From the NCBI RefSeq assembly GCF_045807065.1, contig NZ_JBJMIE010000042.1, positions 3,448-67,447 on the forward strand: DNA of 64,000 bases, written 5' to 3'. Below, piece after piece: positions 8,311-17,182 of the stretch. Below the pieces are notes generated by a model. It made no database searches. It was not told the origin of the DNA and saw nothing but the letters and a program-made list of their open reading frames with translations. Every line of letters starts with the position of its first letter. The stretch's first letter is position 1. Both the position numbers and the translations under genes were made by a program. The DNA comes from Actinophytocola sp045807065 (GTDB lineage Bacteria; Actinomycetota; Actinomycetes; Mycobacteriales; Pseudonocardiaceae).

Positions 8311-8850
8311 ATGGGAGTTCGCCGAGTGGTCACCGGGCACGACGCCGAGGGCAGGGCCCGCGTGGTCGACGACGGCGTGGTCGAGCCCATCACGTCCGAG
8401 CTGATGCCCGGCTGTGCGGCCTACCGGCTGTGGGGCCGGGACGAGCGGCCCACGTTCCCGGACGACGGCGCGCCGCGCGGCGCGGAGGCGTACTTCCCGC
8501 CTCGGGACGGATCGCGCTTCATGATCAACACGATCCCGCCCGGTGAGCTGGTCCCATCCCCGGACCTCGACGTGGCCGCGGCCTGGGACGAGCTGGAGCG
8601 GCAGATGCCGGGCGCGGCGGCCACGATGGAGCCCGACGCCCCGGGGATGCACACCACCGACAGCCTCGACTACGTCCTGGTCGCGTCGGGCGAGGTCACG
8701 CTGGAACTCGACGACGGCGAGCGGACGGTGTTGCGAGCAGGCGACGTGGTCATCCAGAACGGCACCCGGCACGCCTGGCGCAACCACGGCACCGAGACCT
8801 GCACGATCGTCGGCGTCGCCATCGGCGCGGACCGGCCCCGGCCGGCATAG
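8311..8850 (+). CDS. Cupin-domain protein controlled by the neighbouring TetR
   Basis: 179 residues from ATG 8311, 8 nt after an AAGGAG ribosome site; a GTG three codons earlier overlaps that site and is not used. The C-terminal half is a single conserved-barrel cupin: GMHTTDSLDYVLVASGEVTL, then LDDGERTVLRAGDVVIQNGTRHAWRN, with the usual metal-binding pattern weakened at the first histidine position (HTTDSLD). Relatives act as small-molecule binding or oxygenase proteins; no substrate can be named. It is the only obvious target of the TetR regulator, so it may modify the regulator's ligand. Confidence 0.82.
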   Translation: MGVRRVVTGHDAEGRARVVDDGVVEPITSELMPGCAAYRLWGRDERPTFPDDGAPRGAEAYFPPRDGSRFMINTIPPGELVPSPDLDVAAAWDELERQMPGAAATMEPDAPGMHTTDSLDYVLVASGEVTLELDDGERTVLRAGDVVIQNGTRHAWRNHGTETCTIVGVAIGADRPRPA

Positions 8851-8898
8851 TCCGCCGCCGCTTCGCGTTCGACACGACGAAGTCCCCGGCCGCCCAGA

Positions 8899-9507
8899 TC
8901 ACGATCTCGGCAACGCCACACGGTAGGTGAGCTCGTACTCGTAGCCGTCGACCACCCGCACCGTGGCCGACAGCACCGGGGCGCGCACGGTGCACGCCGT
9001 GGCCTCCCTGGTCACGTAGTCACCGCAGTCGATCGCGCCGTACAGGCTGTACGCGTCCGGTTGGCCGGTCGCGCCGCTGACCATCATCAGCACGCCGAAG
9101 ATGGCGGACTTGAGGTCGCGGGGCGGGGCCGCGTCCAGCGTCGTCGTACCCGTCCCGTCGGCGTTCAGCGGGAAGCTCCAGGTGGTCATGCCGTACCGCG
9201 TGGTGATGCGGCTGTTGTTCGCCCGGCGCTCGTCGTGGAAGAACGTGCTTGAGTAGCCGTAGCGGCCGGCCGCGTCGCGCAGGCGACAGGTGTAGCCGGA
9301 GTCGTCGGGCACGGTGCAGTGGGCGGTGACCGTCGTGTGCTCTTCCCGCCCGACGCCCGACGCCACGTCCTGCTCGGCCTCATGCTGACTGGGTAGCGAC
9401 GGCGTGGCCAGGGACCAGATCCCCACCGCGATACCCACCGCAGTGAGCACCGCCAGGCCGCGGAACCACCAGGACCTGACAACCTGGCTGGGCGTCTTGC
9501 TCTCCAC
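8899..9507 (-). CDS. Membrane-anchored protein of unknown function
   Basis: 202 residues from GTG 9507. A single N-terminal helix (residues about 15-33, FRGLAVLTAVGIAVGIWSLA) anchors an extracytoplasmic domain with about six cysteines (HCTV, YTCRL, IDCGDY, ACTV), probably disulphide-bonded. No family is recognised. Convergent with the cupin gene, about 50 nt apart. The 270 nt upstream, to the PPOX gene, show no further gene. Confidence 0.65.
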   Translation of the reverse strand: MESKTPSQVVRSWWFRGLAVLTAVGIAVGIWSLATPSLPSQHEAEQDVASGVGREEHTTVTAHCTVPDDSGYTCRLRDAAGRYGYSSTFFHDERRANNSRITTRYGMTTWSFPLNADGTGTTTLDAAPPRDLKSAIFGVLMMVSGATGQPDAYSLYGAIDCGDYVTREATACTVRAPVLSATVRVVDGYEYELTYRVALPRS

Positions 9508-9779
9508 GCGACCTGTGATGGCCGGCGGTCACGTGCGGTTCCCTGTGACATCGTCGTGTGATGACACCTGCCCGCCACCAGAGACTTTCGGTCTTCCTGT
9601 GGCGGCCCGCCGGGGACGGCAACCGGGTGCGCGTCGGCTAACCCGGGCTGCGCGGTGATCGTGTCGTCCGGGACCAGGCCGCGACCGCGGTCGCGAAGAA
9701 GGTGTGGACCCACCTACCCGAACCGTGACGGACGCGACCTCGATCGGCGCGGCGGCGGCGCCTGGAGGACGATCAAGCC

Positions 9780-10157
9780 GTGGACCTTCCCGAGGAACTG
9801 CTCGACCTGTTGCGGAACCGCGCCCTCTGCTTCGTCGCGACGGTCATGCCCGACGGCGCGCCCCAGCTGACCGAGACCTGGGTCGACACCGACGGCACGC
9901 ACATCCTCGTGAATACCGTCGAGGGGTTCCAGAAGATCAAGAACGTGCGGCGGGACCCGAGGGTGGCGCTCAACATCGCCGATCCGGACCGGCCGGTGCG
10001 CTACTTCGACGTCCGTGGCCGGGTCGTCGGCATCTCCACGGACGGTGCCGCCGAGCACATCGAGAAGCTGTCACACCGGTACACCGGCAAGCCCTACTCG
10101 TTCGGGCGCGGCGGTACGCGAGTGCTGCTCACGATCGAGGTCGACCGGGTCCGCTGA
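9780..10157 (+). CDS. PPOX-class (flavin/F420-type) split-barrel protein
   Basis: 125 residues from GTG 9780, which has GGAGGA 9 nt upstream. The sequence follows the short actinobacterial PPOX group: ALCFVATVMPDGAPQ, then HILVNTVEGFQKIKNVRRDPRVAL, then a YFDVRGRVVGI strand. These proteins bind F420 or FMN and reduce a variety of substrates; many are annotated as F420-dependent oxidoreductases. The KxKNxRRDPRVAL pattern is the cofactor phosphate-binding stretch. It is transcribed alone, 80 nt before the phospholipase gene. Confidence 0.85.
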   Translation: MDLPEELLDLLRNRALCFVATVMPDGAPQLTETWVDTDGTHILVNTVEGFQKIKNVRRDPRVALNIADPDRPVRYFDVRGRVVGISTDGAAEHIEKLSHRYTGKPYSFGRGGTRVLLTIEVDRVR

Positions 10158-10237
10158 GGACGTTTGTTGGCATCGGCAGCGACAGAGGTTCGTCCGCCGG
10201 CCACGGGCCCGTCACCGAGGGCTGCTGATGTTGCCCC

Positions 10238-12274
10238 ATGTCAGAGACCACGGGACTCAACCGCCGCAGGTTCCTGCAACTGGCCGGCGCGACCGCGACA
10301 TTCACCGCCTTATCGGACAGCATAGCCGCGGCCGCCGCCCTGCCGGCCCACCGCCGCACCGGCACCATCCGCGACGTCGAGCACATCGTGGTCCTGATGC
10401 AGGAGAACCGGTCGTTCGATCACTACTTCGGCGCGCTGCGCGGTGTCCGCGGCTTCGGCGACCCGCGCCCGGTGTCGCTGCCGAACGGCAGGTCGGTGTG
10501 GCACCAGTCCGACGGCACCAGGGACGTCCTGCCGTTCCGCCCGGCCGCCGACGACCTCGGCCTGCAGTTCATCCAGGACCTCAACCACGACTGGCAGGGC
10601 GGCCACCGCGCGCTCAACGGCGGTAGGTACGACCAGTGGATCCCGGCCAAGACGCCGACCACCATGGCGTACCTGACCCGCGAGGACATCCCGTTCCACT
10701 ACGCGCTCGCCGACGCCTTCACCGTCTGCGACGCCTACCACTGCTCGTTCATCGGCTCCACCGACCCGAACCGCTACTACCTCTGGACCGGCTACACCGG
10801 CAACGACGGCACGGGCGGGGGACCGGTGCTCGGCAACGACGAAGCCGGCTACGGCTGGACCACCTACCCCGAGCGCCTCGAGCGCGCGGGCGTGTCGTGG
10901 AAGATCTACCAGGACGTCGGGGACGGCCTGGACGCCGCCGGTTCCTGGGGCTGGACGAACGACGCCTACATCGGCAACTACGGCGACAACTCGCTGCTGT
11001 ACTTCAACCAGTACCGCACCGCGCGGCCGGGGAACCCGCTCTACGACAAGGCGCGCACCGGCACCAACGCCAAGTCGGGCCAGGGTTTCTTCGACATCCT
11101 CGAAGCGGACGTGCGCGCGAACCGGCTGCCGCGGATCTCCTGGATCGCCGCGCCGGAGGCGTTCACCGAACACCCGAACTGGCCGGCGAACTACGGCGCC
11201 TGGTATGTCGCGCGCGTGCTCGACGCGTTGACCAGCAACCCGGACGTGTGGAGCAGGACGGCCCTGTTCATCACCTACGACGAGAACGACGGCTTCTTCG
11301 ACCACGTCGTCCCGCCGATGCCGCCGCTCTCACCCGCGCAGGGCAGGTCGACCGTCGACGTGGGCCTCGACCTCTATCCCGGCGACGCGAGCCGCGTGCC
11401 CGGCGCGTACGGGCTGGGGCAGCGGGTGCCGATGCTGGTCGTGTCGCCGTGGAGCAAGGGCGGTTTCGTCTGCTCGGAGACGTTCGACCACACGTCGGTC
11501 ATCCGCTTCATGGAAGAACGCTTCGGCGTGCACGAGCCGAACATCTCGCCGTGGCGCCGTACCGTCTGCGGTGACCTGACCTCGGCGTTCGACTTCGCGC
11601 AGGCCGATCCGCGGCCCGCGCGACTGCCCGGCACCGGCGGGTACGAGCCACCCGACCGCGACCGCCACCCCGACTACGTGCCGCCGGTGCCCGCCGACCC
11701 GAAGCTGCCGGTGCAGGAACGCGGCCGGCGCCACACCAGACCCCTCCAGTACCAGCCGTTCGTGGACGCCCACGTGCAGCGGTCGGCACTGACGCTGACC
11801 TTCGGCACCGGCCCGGCGGCGGGCGGCGCGTTCCACGTCACGGCCGCGAACCGCACGGACGGCCCGTGGACGTACACCACCGAGGCGGGCAAGACGGTCA
11901 CGGACACGTGGACCGGTGCGTACGACCTGACCGTGTTCGGGCCCAACGGTTTCCTGCGCACGTTCGCGGGCGCGGCGCCGGTGGCCGAGGTGACCGCCCG
12001 GCACAACGGCGGCCGGGAGGCCCTGACCCTGACCCTGCACAACCCGTCGACCACGACGGTGAGTCTGACCGTCACCAGCGCGTACGGCGGACAGCGGACG
12101 TTCACCCTGCACCGCAACGCGACGCTCACGCACACGGTCGACCTGGACCGCACCGACCGCTGGTACGACGTGACCGTGACGTGCGACAAGGACAGGACGT
12201 TCCGCCGCCGGTTCGCAGGCCACGTCGAGAACGGCAAGCCAGGCCTGAGTGACCCGGCGATACTCACCCACTGA
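10238..12274 (+). CDS. plcC: Phosphocholine-specific phospholipase C, Tat-exported
   Basis: 678 residues. The N-terminus carries a twin-arginine signal (LNRRRFLQLAGA, residues 7-18) with cleavage near residue 34. The phosphoesterase domain begins with IVVLMQENRSFDHYFG (residues 50-65), the family's metal-binding/catalytic motif, and continues to about residue 460 (FDHTSVIRFMEERFG near the end). Two C-terminal beta domains (DUF756 type) follow. The family cleaves phosphatidylcholine or sphingomyelin to diacylglycerol/ceramide and phosphocholine outside the cell, and is often linked to phosphate scavenging. The start has no strong ribosome site, but the Tat motif fixes it. No PHO-box-like repeat was seen upstream. 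Confidence 0.92.
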   Translation: MSETTGLNRRRFLQLAGATATFTALSDSIAAAAALPAHRRTGTIRDVEHIVVLMQENRSFDHYFGALRGVRGFGDPRPVSLPNGRSVWHQSDGTRDVLPFRPAADDLGLQFIQDLNHDWQGGHRALNGGRYDQWIPAKTPTTMAYLTREDIPFHYALADAFTVCDAYHCSFIGSTDPNRYYLWTGYTGNDGTGGGPVLGNDEAGYGWTTYPERLERAGVSWKIYQDVGDGLDAAGSWGWTNDAYIGNYGDNSLLYFNQYRTARPGNPLYDKARTGTNAKSGQGFFDILEADVRANRLPRISWIAAPEAFTEHPNWPANYGAWYVARVLDALTSNPDVWSRTALFITYDENDGFFDHVVPPMPPLSPAQGRSTVDVGLDLYPGDASRVPGAYGLGQRVPMLVVSPWSKGGFVCSETFDHTSVIRFMEERFGVHEPNISPWRRTVCGDLTSAFDFAQADPRPARLPGTGGYEPPDRDRHPDYVPPVPADPKLPVQERGRRHTRPLQYQPFVDAHVQRSALTLTFGTGPAAGGAFHVTAANRTDGPWTYTTEAGKTVTDTWTGAYDLTVFGPNGFLRTFAGAAPVAEVTARHNGGREALTLTLHNPSTTTVSLTVTSAYGGQRTFTLHRNATLTHTVDLDRTDRWYDVTVTCDKDRTFRRRFAGHVENGKPGLSDPAILTH

Positions 12275-12333
12275 GGCACCGCACGAGCCGGCGTGTGACT
12301 GTCGGCCTGGGACGGGTCTGTGGTGTTCGTGAC

Positions 12334-13350
12334 ATGTCGGCTCGGACGGGGGTCGGGGCTGTCACCGTGGGACCAGTGACCGGGCGTGATGAGTTGGTGG
12401 GGCCGGAGTCGTCGACGGCACGCGGCGTTGTCCCTGTTGTGGGGGCGGTGACCGCTGGCGTCGGGCTGGCGGTGCAGGCCCGGTTGAACGGGGAGCTCGG
12501 TTCGTGGGTGGGCGACGGTATCGCGGCGACACTGGCGTCGACGACGGTCGGGCTCGTCCTGCTGCTGGTGGTTGTCCCGCTGCTCCCGGCCGGCCGACGC
12601 GGGCTGGATCTGATCCGCACGGCAGTGCGCACCGGCGAGTTGCGCTGGTACCACCTGGCCGGCGGTGTCTGCGGCGCGGTGTTCGTGGCCGGCCAGGGAA
12701 TCAGCGTCGGAGCCGTCGGGGTCGCCGTGTTCACTGTCGCCGTCGTGGGCGGCACGGCCGTCGGTGGTCTGGTCGTCGACCGTTTCTGGAGCGGCGGCCC
12801 CAGCGGTCCGCGGCCGATCACGATGGCGCGGACGGCAGGGGCCGGGGTGTGTGTGGTGGCGGTCGCGATCGCCGGGCACGGAGCGTGGGACGGCTCCGGA
12901 TCCCTGGCACTGGTCGTGCTGCCACTAATCGGCGGGATCGCGATCGCGGTCCAGTCAGGACTGAACGGGCGGGTCGGCGCGGTCGCGAGGTCTCCGTGGC
13001 CGCCCACGCTGATCAACTTCACGGTTGCCGCCGTCTCACTCACCCTCGCCCTGACCGTGCGGGTCGTGTTCCGCGGGGGCCCACCCGGCCGCCTCCCGAC
13101 GGAACCGCTGCTCTACCTGGCCGGAGTGATCGGTATCGGCGTCATCGCGGTCGCCACGATCGCCGTGCGGCACATCGGTGTTCTGGTCTTCGGCCTGGCC
13201 AGCGTCACCGGCCAACTGCTCGGCGCGGTCGTGCTCGACGCACTCACCCCCGGCCGGCAGCCCTCACCCGCCACGTTCACCGGCGTCGCGATCACCTTCC
13301 TCGCACTGGTGCTGGCCGCCCAACCAGGTTTCCGAGGCGCCAACCACTGA
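12334..13350 (+). CDS. DMT-superfamily transporter (YdcZ/DUF606-like)
   Basis: About 338 residues from ATG 12334; the start is uncertain because no clear ribosome site is seen and recognisable sequence begins only near GVVPVVGAVTAGVGLAVQ (about residue 30). Ten predicted membrane helices form two five-helix repeats; each repeat opens with a Q-x-x-(L)NG motif (VQARLNGELG and VQSGLNGRVG), the signature of the DUF606/YdcZ family. Substrate is unknown. It lies about 60 nt downstream of the phospholipase gene on the same strand. Confidence 0.82.
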   Translation: MSARTGVGAVTVGPVTGRDELVGPESSTARGVVPVVGAVTAGVGLAVQARLNGELGSWVGDGIAATLASTTVGLVLLLVVVPLLPAGRRGLDLIRTAVRTGELRWYHLAGGVCGAVFVAGQGISVGAVGVAVFTVAVVGGTAVGGLVVDRFWSGGPSGPRPITMARTAGAGVCVVAVAIAGHGAWDGSGSLALVVLPLIGGIAIAVQSGLNGRVGAVARSPWPPTLINFTVAAVSLTLALTVRVVFRGGPPGRLPTEPLLYLAGVIGIGVIAVATIAVRHIGVLVFGLASVTGQLLGAVVLDALTPGRQPSPATFTGVAITFLALVLAAQPGFRGANH

Positions 13351-13419
13351 CTCGGGCGAGTGAACGCGCTCACACGAGACCGGGCCGGGCAGATCGGCGC
13401 CGCCGCGAGACGGCAACGG

Positions 13420-14733
13420 TCAGCACGGTGGACGTCTCGGCTGGCGCAACGCGGCCGGGATGAGCTCACCGTGCGCCGCCAACAGCTCGTCGCACATCGC
13501 CTCGGCCTGGCGGGTGGTCAGCACGGCGGCGGCGTTCGGGTCGAGTAGTACCGCTTGGTGCACGTGCCGGCGGTCGCCGTCCAGTACGGCGCGTACCGTC
13601 AGCTCGACGACGTTGAGGAACGTGCGGTTGAGGGCCGCCAGCTGCGGTGGCAGTGCGCCGACCGGCTGCGGGTGCGGCCCCGACGCGTCGACGACGGCCG
13701 GTACCTCCACACAGCATTCCGCCGGCAGGTTGCTGATCAGCCCGTCGTTGCGGACGTTGAGGTAGATCTCCCGCGCGGCACCGGTCTGGTGCGCGTGGAT
13801 GAACTCCGACGCGAGCTCCGAGGTCGGTGTCAGCGTGAGCGGGCCGCCGCTCTCCAGCTCCCTGCGGGTCTCGCCGTACTCGTCGAGGTTGCGCTCGGAC
13901 CGGCGCAGGTACTCCCCGACCGGGATGCGGAAGTGCTCGATCTCGTCGTCGTGGCGCATGAACCAGGGCACGTACTCCGCGCCGTGCTCGCTGGACTCGG
14001 TGGGGAAGTAGCCGAAGCGGCGGAAGATCTCGACCCGGACCCTGCGCCGCAGCTGGGGATCGGCGTCGATCGCGGCGTGAAGTCGGGGATACAGGTCGGT
14101 TCCGTCGTGCTCGAAGCGAAGCACGAACGCCTGGTGGTTGAAGCCGGCGGTCAGGAAGTCCACTTCGGACACCGGCAGGCCGGCGACCCCGGCGAGGAAC
14201 CGGTGCGTGTCCCGGACCGAGTGGCACATCCCGACGACCCGGGCGAACGGCGTCCCGGCGTAGACCGCCCACGGCAGCATCGCCATCGGGTTGCTGTAGT
14301 TCAGCAGGTACGCGTCCGGCGCGACCTTCGCCAGGTCCTCACCGATCGCCATCAGCACCGGGATCGTGCGCAGGCCACGGAAGACGCCGCCGACACCGAT
14401 GGTGTCCGAGATGGTCTGGCGGACGCCGTAACGCGCGGGGATGTCGAAGTCGGTCCGCGTGGCCCGGTAGCCGCCGACCTGGATCTCGTTGATGACGTAG
14501 TCCGCGCCCTCGACCGCGGCCTGCCGGTCGAGGCTCGAGCCGACGCGGGCACCCGCGCCGGTCTGCTGGTTTATCCGCCGTACCAACGCTTCCGCGTACC
14601 CGAGCCGCTCCTCGTCGATGTCGTGCAACATCAGGTCCAGCTGGCCGTGCAGCGCAGTGAACCCGCACAGGTCGGTGACGACGTTGCGGGTGAACTCGAC
14701 GCTGCCCGCGCCGATGAACGCCACCTTGGTCAT
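13420..14733 (-). CDS. GH4 family alpha-galactosidase-type glycosidase
   Basis: 437 residues from ATG 14733. The Rossmann start (VAFIGAGSVEFTRN) binds NAD+. Metal and catalytic segments characteristic of GH4 follow: NYSNPMAM around residue 145, GMCHS around 168 (Cys and nearby His as Mn2+ ligands) and GFNHQAFVL around 198. GH4 enzymes cleave by an NAD-dependent oxidation-elimination route. The pattern is closer to MelA-type alpha-galactosidases than to phospho-beta-glucosidases. It works inside the cell on sugar brought in by the ABC importer at 15854-18950. It follows the DeoR gene on the same strand, with an operator-like repeat between them. Confidence 0.88.
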   Translation of the reverse strand: MTKVAFIGAGSVEFTRNVVTDLCGFTALHGQLDLMLHDIDEERLGYAEALVRRINQQTGAGARVGSSLDRQAAVEGADYVINEIQVGGYRATRTDFDIPARYGVRQTISDTIGVGGVFRGLRTIPVLMAIGEDLAKVAPDAYLLNYSNPMAMLPWAVYAGTPFARVVGMCHSVRDTHRFLAGVAGLPVSEVDFLTAGFNHQAFVLRFEHDGTDLYPRLHAAIDADPQLRRRVRVEIFRRFGYFPTESSEHGAEYVPWFMRHDDEIEHFRIPVGEYLRRSERNLDEYGETRRELESGGPLTLTPTSELASEFIHAHQTGAAREIYLNVRNDGLISNLPAECCVEVPAVVDASGPHPQPVGALPPQLAALNRTFLNVVELTVRAVLDGDRRHVHQAVLLDPNAAAVLTTRQAEAMCDELLAAHGELIPAALRQPRRPPC

Positions 14734-14778
14734 GCTCGCACTATGACACCGACTGCACGAAGCAAACAACGACTCGAC

Positions 14779-14817
14779 TCAAACGCGCAACTTCTACGCC
14801 GTTTACTGCGCGTTTGA
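14779..14817. promoter_or_regulatory. Inverted repeat operator upstream of the GH4 gene
   Basis: TCAAACGCGCA (14779-14789) and TGCGCGTTTGA (14807-14817) are perfect 11-bp arms around a 17-nt spacer. The inner half-sites AACGCGCA/TGCGCGTT are identical to those of the palindrome at 15770-15791, where the gap is 6 nt. The difference of 11 nt is about one DNA helical turn, so the same protein could bind both on the same face. It probably controls the glycosidase gene. Confidence 0.7.
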
Positions 14818-14828
14818 TCATGCGTACC

Positions 14829-15587
14829 TCAGACGAGCGTGACCTCGCAGCCGAGCGCCCGAATCGCGCCGATCTTGGCCTCGTCGGCGCGGTCGTCGGT
14901 GATCAGCAGGTCCACCTCGCCCATCTCGCACACCCGCGCGAGCGCGACCCGGCCGATCTTCGTGGCGTCGGCCAGCACGATGGTCCGCCGCGCGCGGCTG
15001 CGCATCACCCCGTTCGCACGCGATCCCGCCGGGTCGTAGTTCGTGCAGCCGGCCTCGGCGTCGACCCCGTCCACGCCGACGAACGCGACGTCGAGGTTGT
15101 ACTCGGACAGGAAGGTCTCGGCGGAGTGGCCGACCGCCTCCTGGCTGCTGCTGCGGATCTCCCCACCCGCCGAGAACACCCGCAGCCGCGGGTTGTCCAG
15201 CAGGTGCAGCGCGACGTTGAGGGCGTTGGTGACGACGGTGAGCCCCTCGTGTTCCAGCAGCAGCCGCGCGAACTCGGTGACCGTGGTGCCGCCGGTCACC
15301 CCGATGACCCTGGCGCCGGCCAGGTGCTTGCGTGCCTCGTGCGCGATCTTGCGCTTCTCGGTAAGGTCCTGCGTGGTCTTGTAGCTCAGCGGCAGGTCGT
15401 TGAACGCGGCGTGGATCGTCGCGCCGCCCCGGGTCCGGCTGACCAGCCGCTGCTGTTCGAGCAGCTCGAGATCGCGCCGGATGGTCGCATGCGACACGTC
15501 GAACATCTCGGCGAGCTCCGGAACCTCCAACGACCCGTGCGCGACCACAGTGGACAGGATCTGGTTGAGACGTTGGTTGCGCCGCAT
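14829..15587 (-). CDS. DeoR/GlpR family sugar-catabolism repressor
   Basis: 252 residues from ATG 15587; a longer reading adds 23 residues outside the family pattern. The N-terminal winged helix is canonical (VPELAEMFDVSHATIRRDLELLEQQRLVSRTRGGA, residues about 21-55). The C-terminal DeoRC sensor domain has TGGTTVTEFA, the SAGGE loop and the DVAFVGVDGVD segment that bind a sugar phosphate. It lies between its proposed targets: the GH4 gene downstream and the divergent sugar ABC operon. Palindromes with GCGCAA half-sites upstream of all three transcription units point to it as local repressor, released by an intermediate of galactoside breakdown. Confidence 0.9.
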   Translation of the reverse strand: MRRNQRLNQILSTVVAHGSLEVPELAEMFDVSHATIRRDLELLEQQRLVSRTRGGATIHAAFNDLPLSYKTTQDLTEKRKIAHEARKHLAGARVIGVTGGTTVTEFARLLLEHEGLTVVTNALNVALHLLDNPRLRVFSAGGEIRSSSQEAVGHSAETFLSEYNLDVAFVGVDGVDAEAGCTNYDPAGSRANGVMRSRARRTIVLADATKIGRVALARVCEMGEVDLLITDDRADEAKIGAIRALGCEVTLV

Positions 15588-15641
15588 GGCGCCGAGGGTA
15601 TCGCACGAACAAGCAGAGTGCGCATAGCTTCCCCGTCCTGC

Positions 15642-15654
15642 GCGCAATTTGCGC
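15642..15654. promoter_or_regulatory. DeoR autoregulatory site
   Basis: GCGCAATTTGCGC is a 13-bp palindrome (central T) 55 nt upstream of the deoR start. Its GCGCAA arms match the core of the palindrome at 15770-15791, suggesting the repressor controls its own gene. Confidence 0.6.
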
Positions 15655-15769
15655 ACAGGAGAGCGTTACCCGGTCTTAACCCCAACAAAGCGGAAGTATC
15701 GGACTTCGCTCTGTTGACCAGCCGATGAACGCGTGCCATAGTCCAGTTCAACATTCGGACCGATCATGT

Positions 15770-15791
15770 AACGCGCAAATATTTGCGCGTT
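15770..15791. promoter_or_regulatory. 22-bp operator of the sugar ABC operon
   Basis: AACGCGCAAAT is followed directly by its exact complement ATTTGCGCGTT, a perfect 22-bp palindrome 62 nt before the binding-protein start. It is the strongest of the three related sites in this locus and the likely main operator for the DeoR-type repressor. Confidence 0.8.
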
Positions 15792-15853
15792 TTCTGATCG
15801 AAATGCTCGGAGTTCGCCGGCCCGGCCAGTCCCAGTTGTGAGAGGCGTCGCTC

Positions 15854-17182
15854 ATGTTCTCGCCGCGAAGGAACGTCCGGCTGACCGCCGGCATCGCCGT
15901 CCTGTCCAGCCTCGCCCTGCTGGGCACCGCGTGCGGGGGCGGCGACAGCGGCGCGTCCCAGGAGACGACCGGCGTCACGATCAACGTCACCCTGGGAGCC
16001 GCGTCGCCGCCCCAGGCGGCGCTGGAGGCGTTCACGAAGTCCACCGGCATCAAGGTGAACTGGACGAACCTCGACTGGGACAGCCTGCAGACGAAGATCG
16101 CGGCGGCCGCCACCGCGAAGACCTACTTCGCCGACGCGACCGACGTCGACTGGTCGCGGGTGGGCCAGCTGGGCAAGCTCAACTGGTTCTATCCCATGGA
16201 GAAATACCTCGACACCAAGAAGCTGACCTCGGACATGCCGCAGCTGTCGTCGTTCACGACCGACGGCCACGTCGTCGGCATCCCGTACGACGCGTCGTTC
16301 CTCGTGGCCACGGTCAACAAGAAGATGTTCGCCGACGCCGGCGTCACGTCGATGCCGACGACGATCGCCCAGTACACACAGGATCTGAAGCAGATCAAGG
16401 CAAAGGGCGCCGTCCAGTACCCGCTGAACATCCCGTTCGCGGCGGCCGAGGGCCTGTCCACCTACTGGTACCAGACCACCGCGGCGTTCGGCGGCAAGGT
16501 ACTGGACGAGAAGGGCAAGCCGCAGTTCGCCAGCCGAGGTTCCGCGGGGTACAAGGCGGCACAGTGGATGGTCGACGCGCTGAAGCAGGGCCTCGTCGCG
16601 CCAGGCAACATCAACGTGACCGACAGCCAGGGACAGCAGACCCTGATGGCGCACGGGCAGACGGCCAGCGTGTTCGGCGACTACTCCGGCAACGTCGGCA
16701 GCCTGTACGACGTGCCGGAATCCTCGACGGTGGTCCATCAGGTCGGCTACCTGCCGACGCCCGGGGTGAGCGGACCGGGGCCGAACATGAGTAACCCCGA
16801 CGGCATCGGCATCCCCGTGAACGCCAAGTACCCGAAGGCCGCGGCGAAGTTCATCGAATGGTTCACCTCGGCGGAGAACCAGGCCGACTTCGCGGGCCTG
16901 AACGGGCCGGACAAGGCGTGGAAGAGTTACAACATGCCGTCCCGCCTCAGCGCGGTCGAGCAGCTCAACAAGAACGGCAACATCATCGGCGGGGACACGC
17001 TCGCCTCGCTGCTGAAGGACCAGGCCCGGCCGGTGTTCCCCGGCGGCGCACCGAAGTGGTACCCGGAGTTCTCCACCGCCGTCTACACGAACCTGCACGC
17101 GGCCGCGACGGGCGCGATGTCGGTCGACACAGCGATCAAGACCATCGCCGGCACCACGGACCGGCTGGCGAGCGGCCAGTGA
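15854..17182 (+). CDS. Sugar ABC transporter substrate-binding lipoprotein (SBP family 1)
   Basis: 442 residues with a lipoprotein signal and lipobox LGTAC (Cys27). The SBP_bac_1 fold is supported by VNWTNLDWDSLQTKI near the N-terminus, the hinge segment HVVGIPYDASFLVATVNKKMF, and the C-terminal IEWFTSAENQADFA stretch. It captures an oligosaccharide for the two permeases that follow. The next gene starts inside its stop (GTGA). A 22-bp palindrome lies upstream. The operon has no ATPase, so it presumably shares an MsiK-type multitask ATPase, as is usual for CUT1 importers in actinomycetes. Confidence 0.93.
   Translation: MFSPRRNVRLTAGIAVLSSLALLGTACGGGDSGASQETTGVTINVTLGAASPPQAALEAFTKSTGIKVNWTNLDWDSLQTKIAAAATAKTYFADATDVDWSRVGQLGKLNWFYPMEKYLDTKKLTSDMPQLSSFTTDGHVVGIPYDASFLVATVNKKMFADAGVTSMPTTIAQYTQDLKQIKAKGAVQYPLNIPFAAAEGLSTYWYQTTAAFGGKVLDEKGKPQFASRGSAGYKAAQWMVDALKQGLVAPGNINVTDSQGQQTLMAHGQTASVFGDYSGNVGSLYDVPESSTVVHQVGYLPTPGVSGPGPNMSNPDGIGIPVNAKYPKAAAKFIEWFTSAENQADFAGLNGPDKAWKSYNMPSRLSAVEQLNKNGNIIGGDTLASLLKDQARPVFPGGAPKWYPEFSTAVYTNLHAAATGAMSVDTAIKTIAGTTDRLASGQ

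Noticed and set aside
11330..12879. Long minus-strand frames across phospholipase C and the DMT transporter
   Set aside because: No recognisable domains, and they are opposite to genes with strong family evidence.
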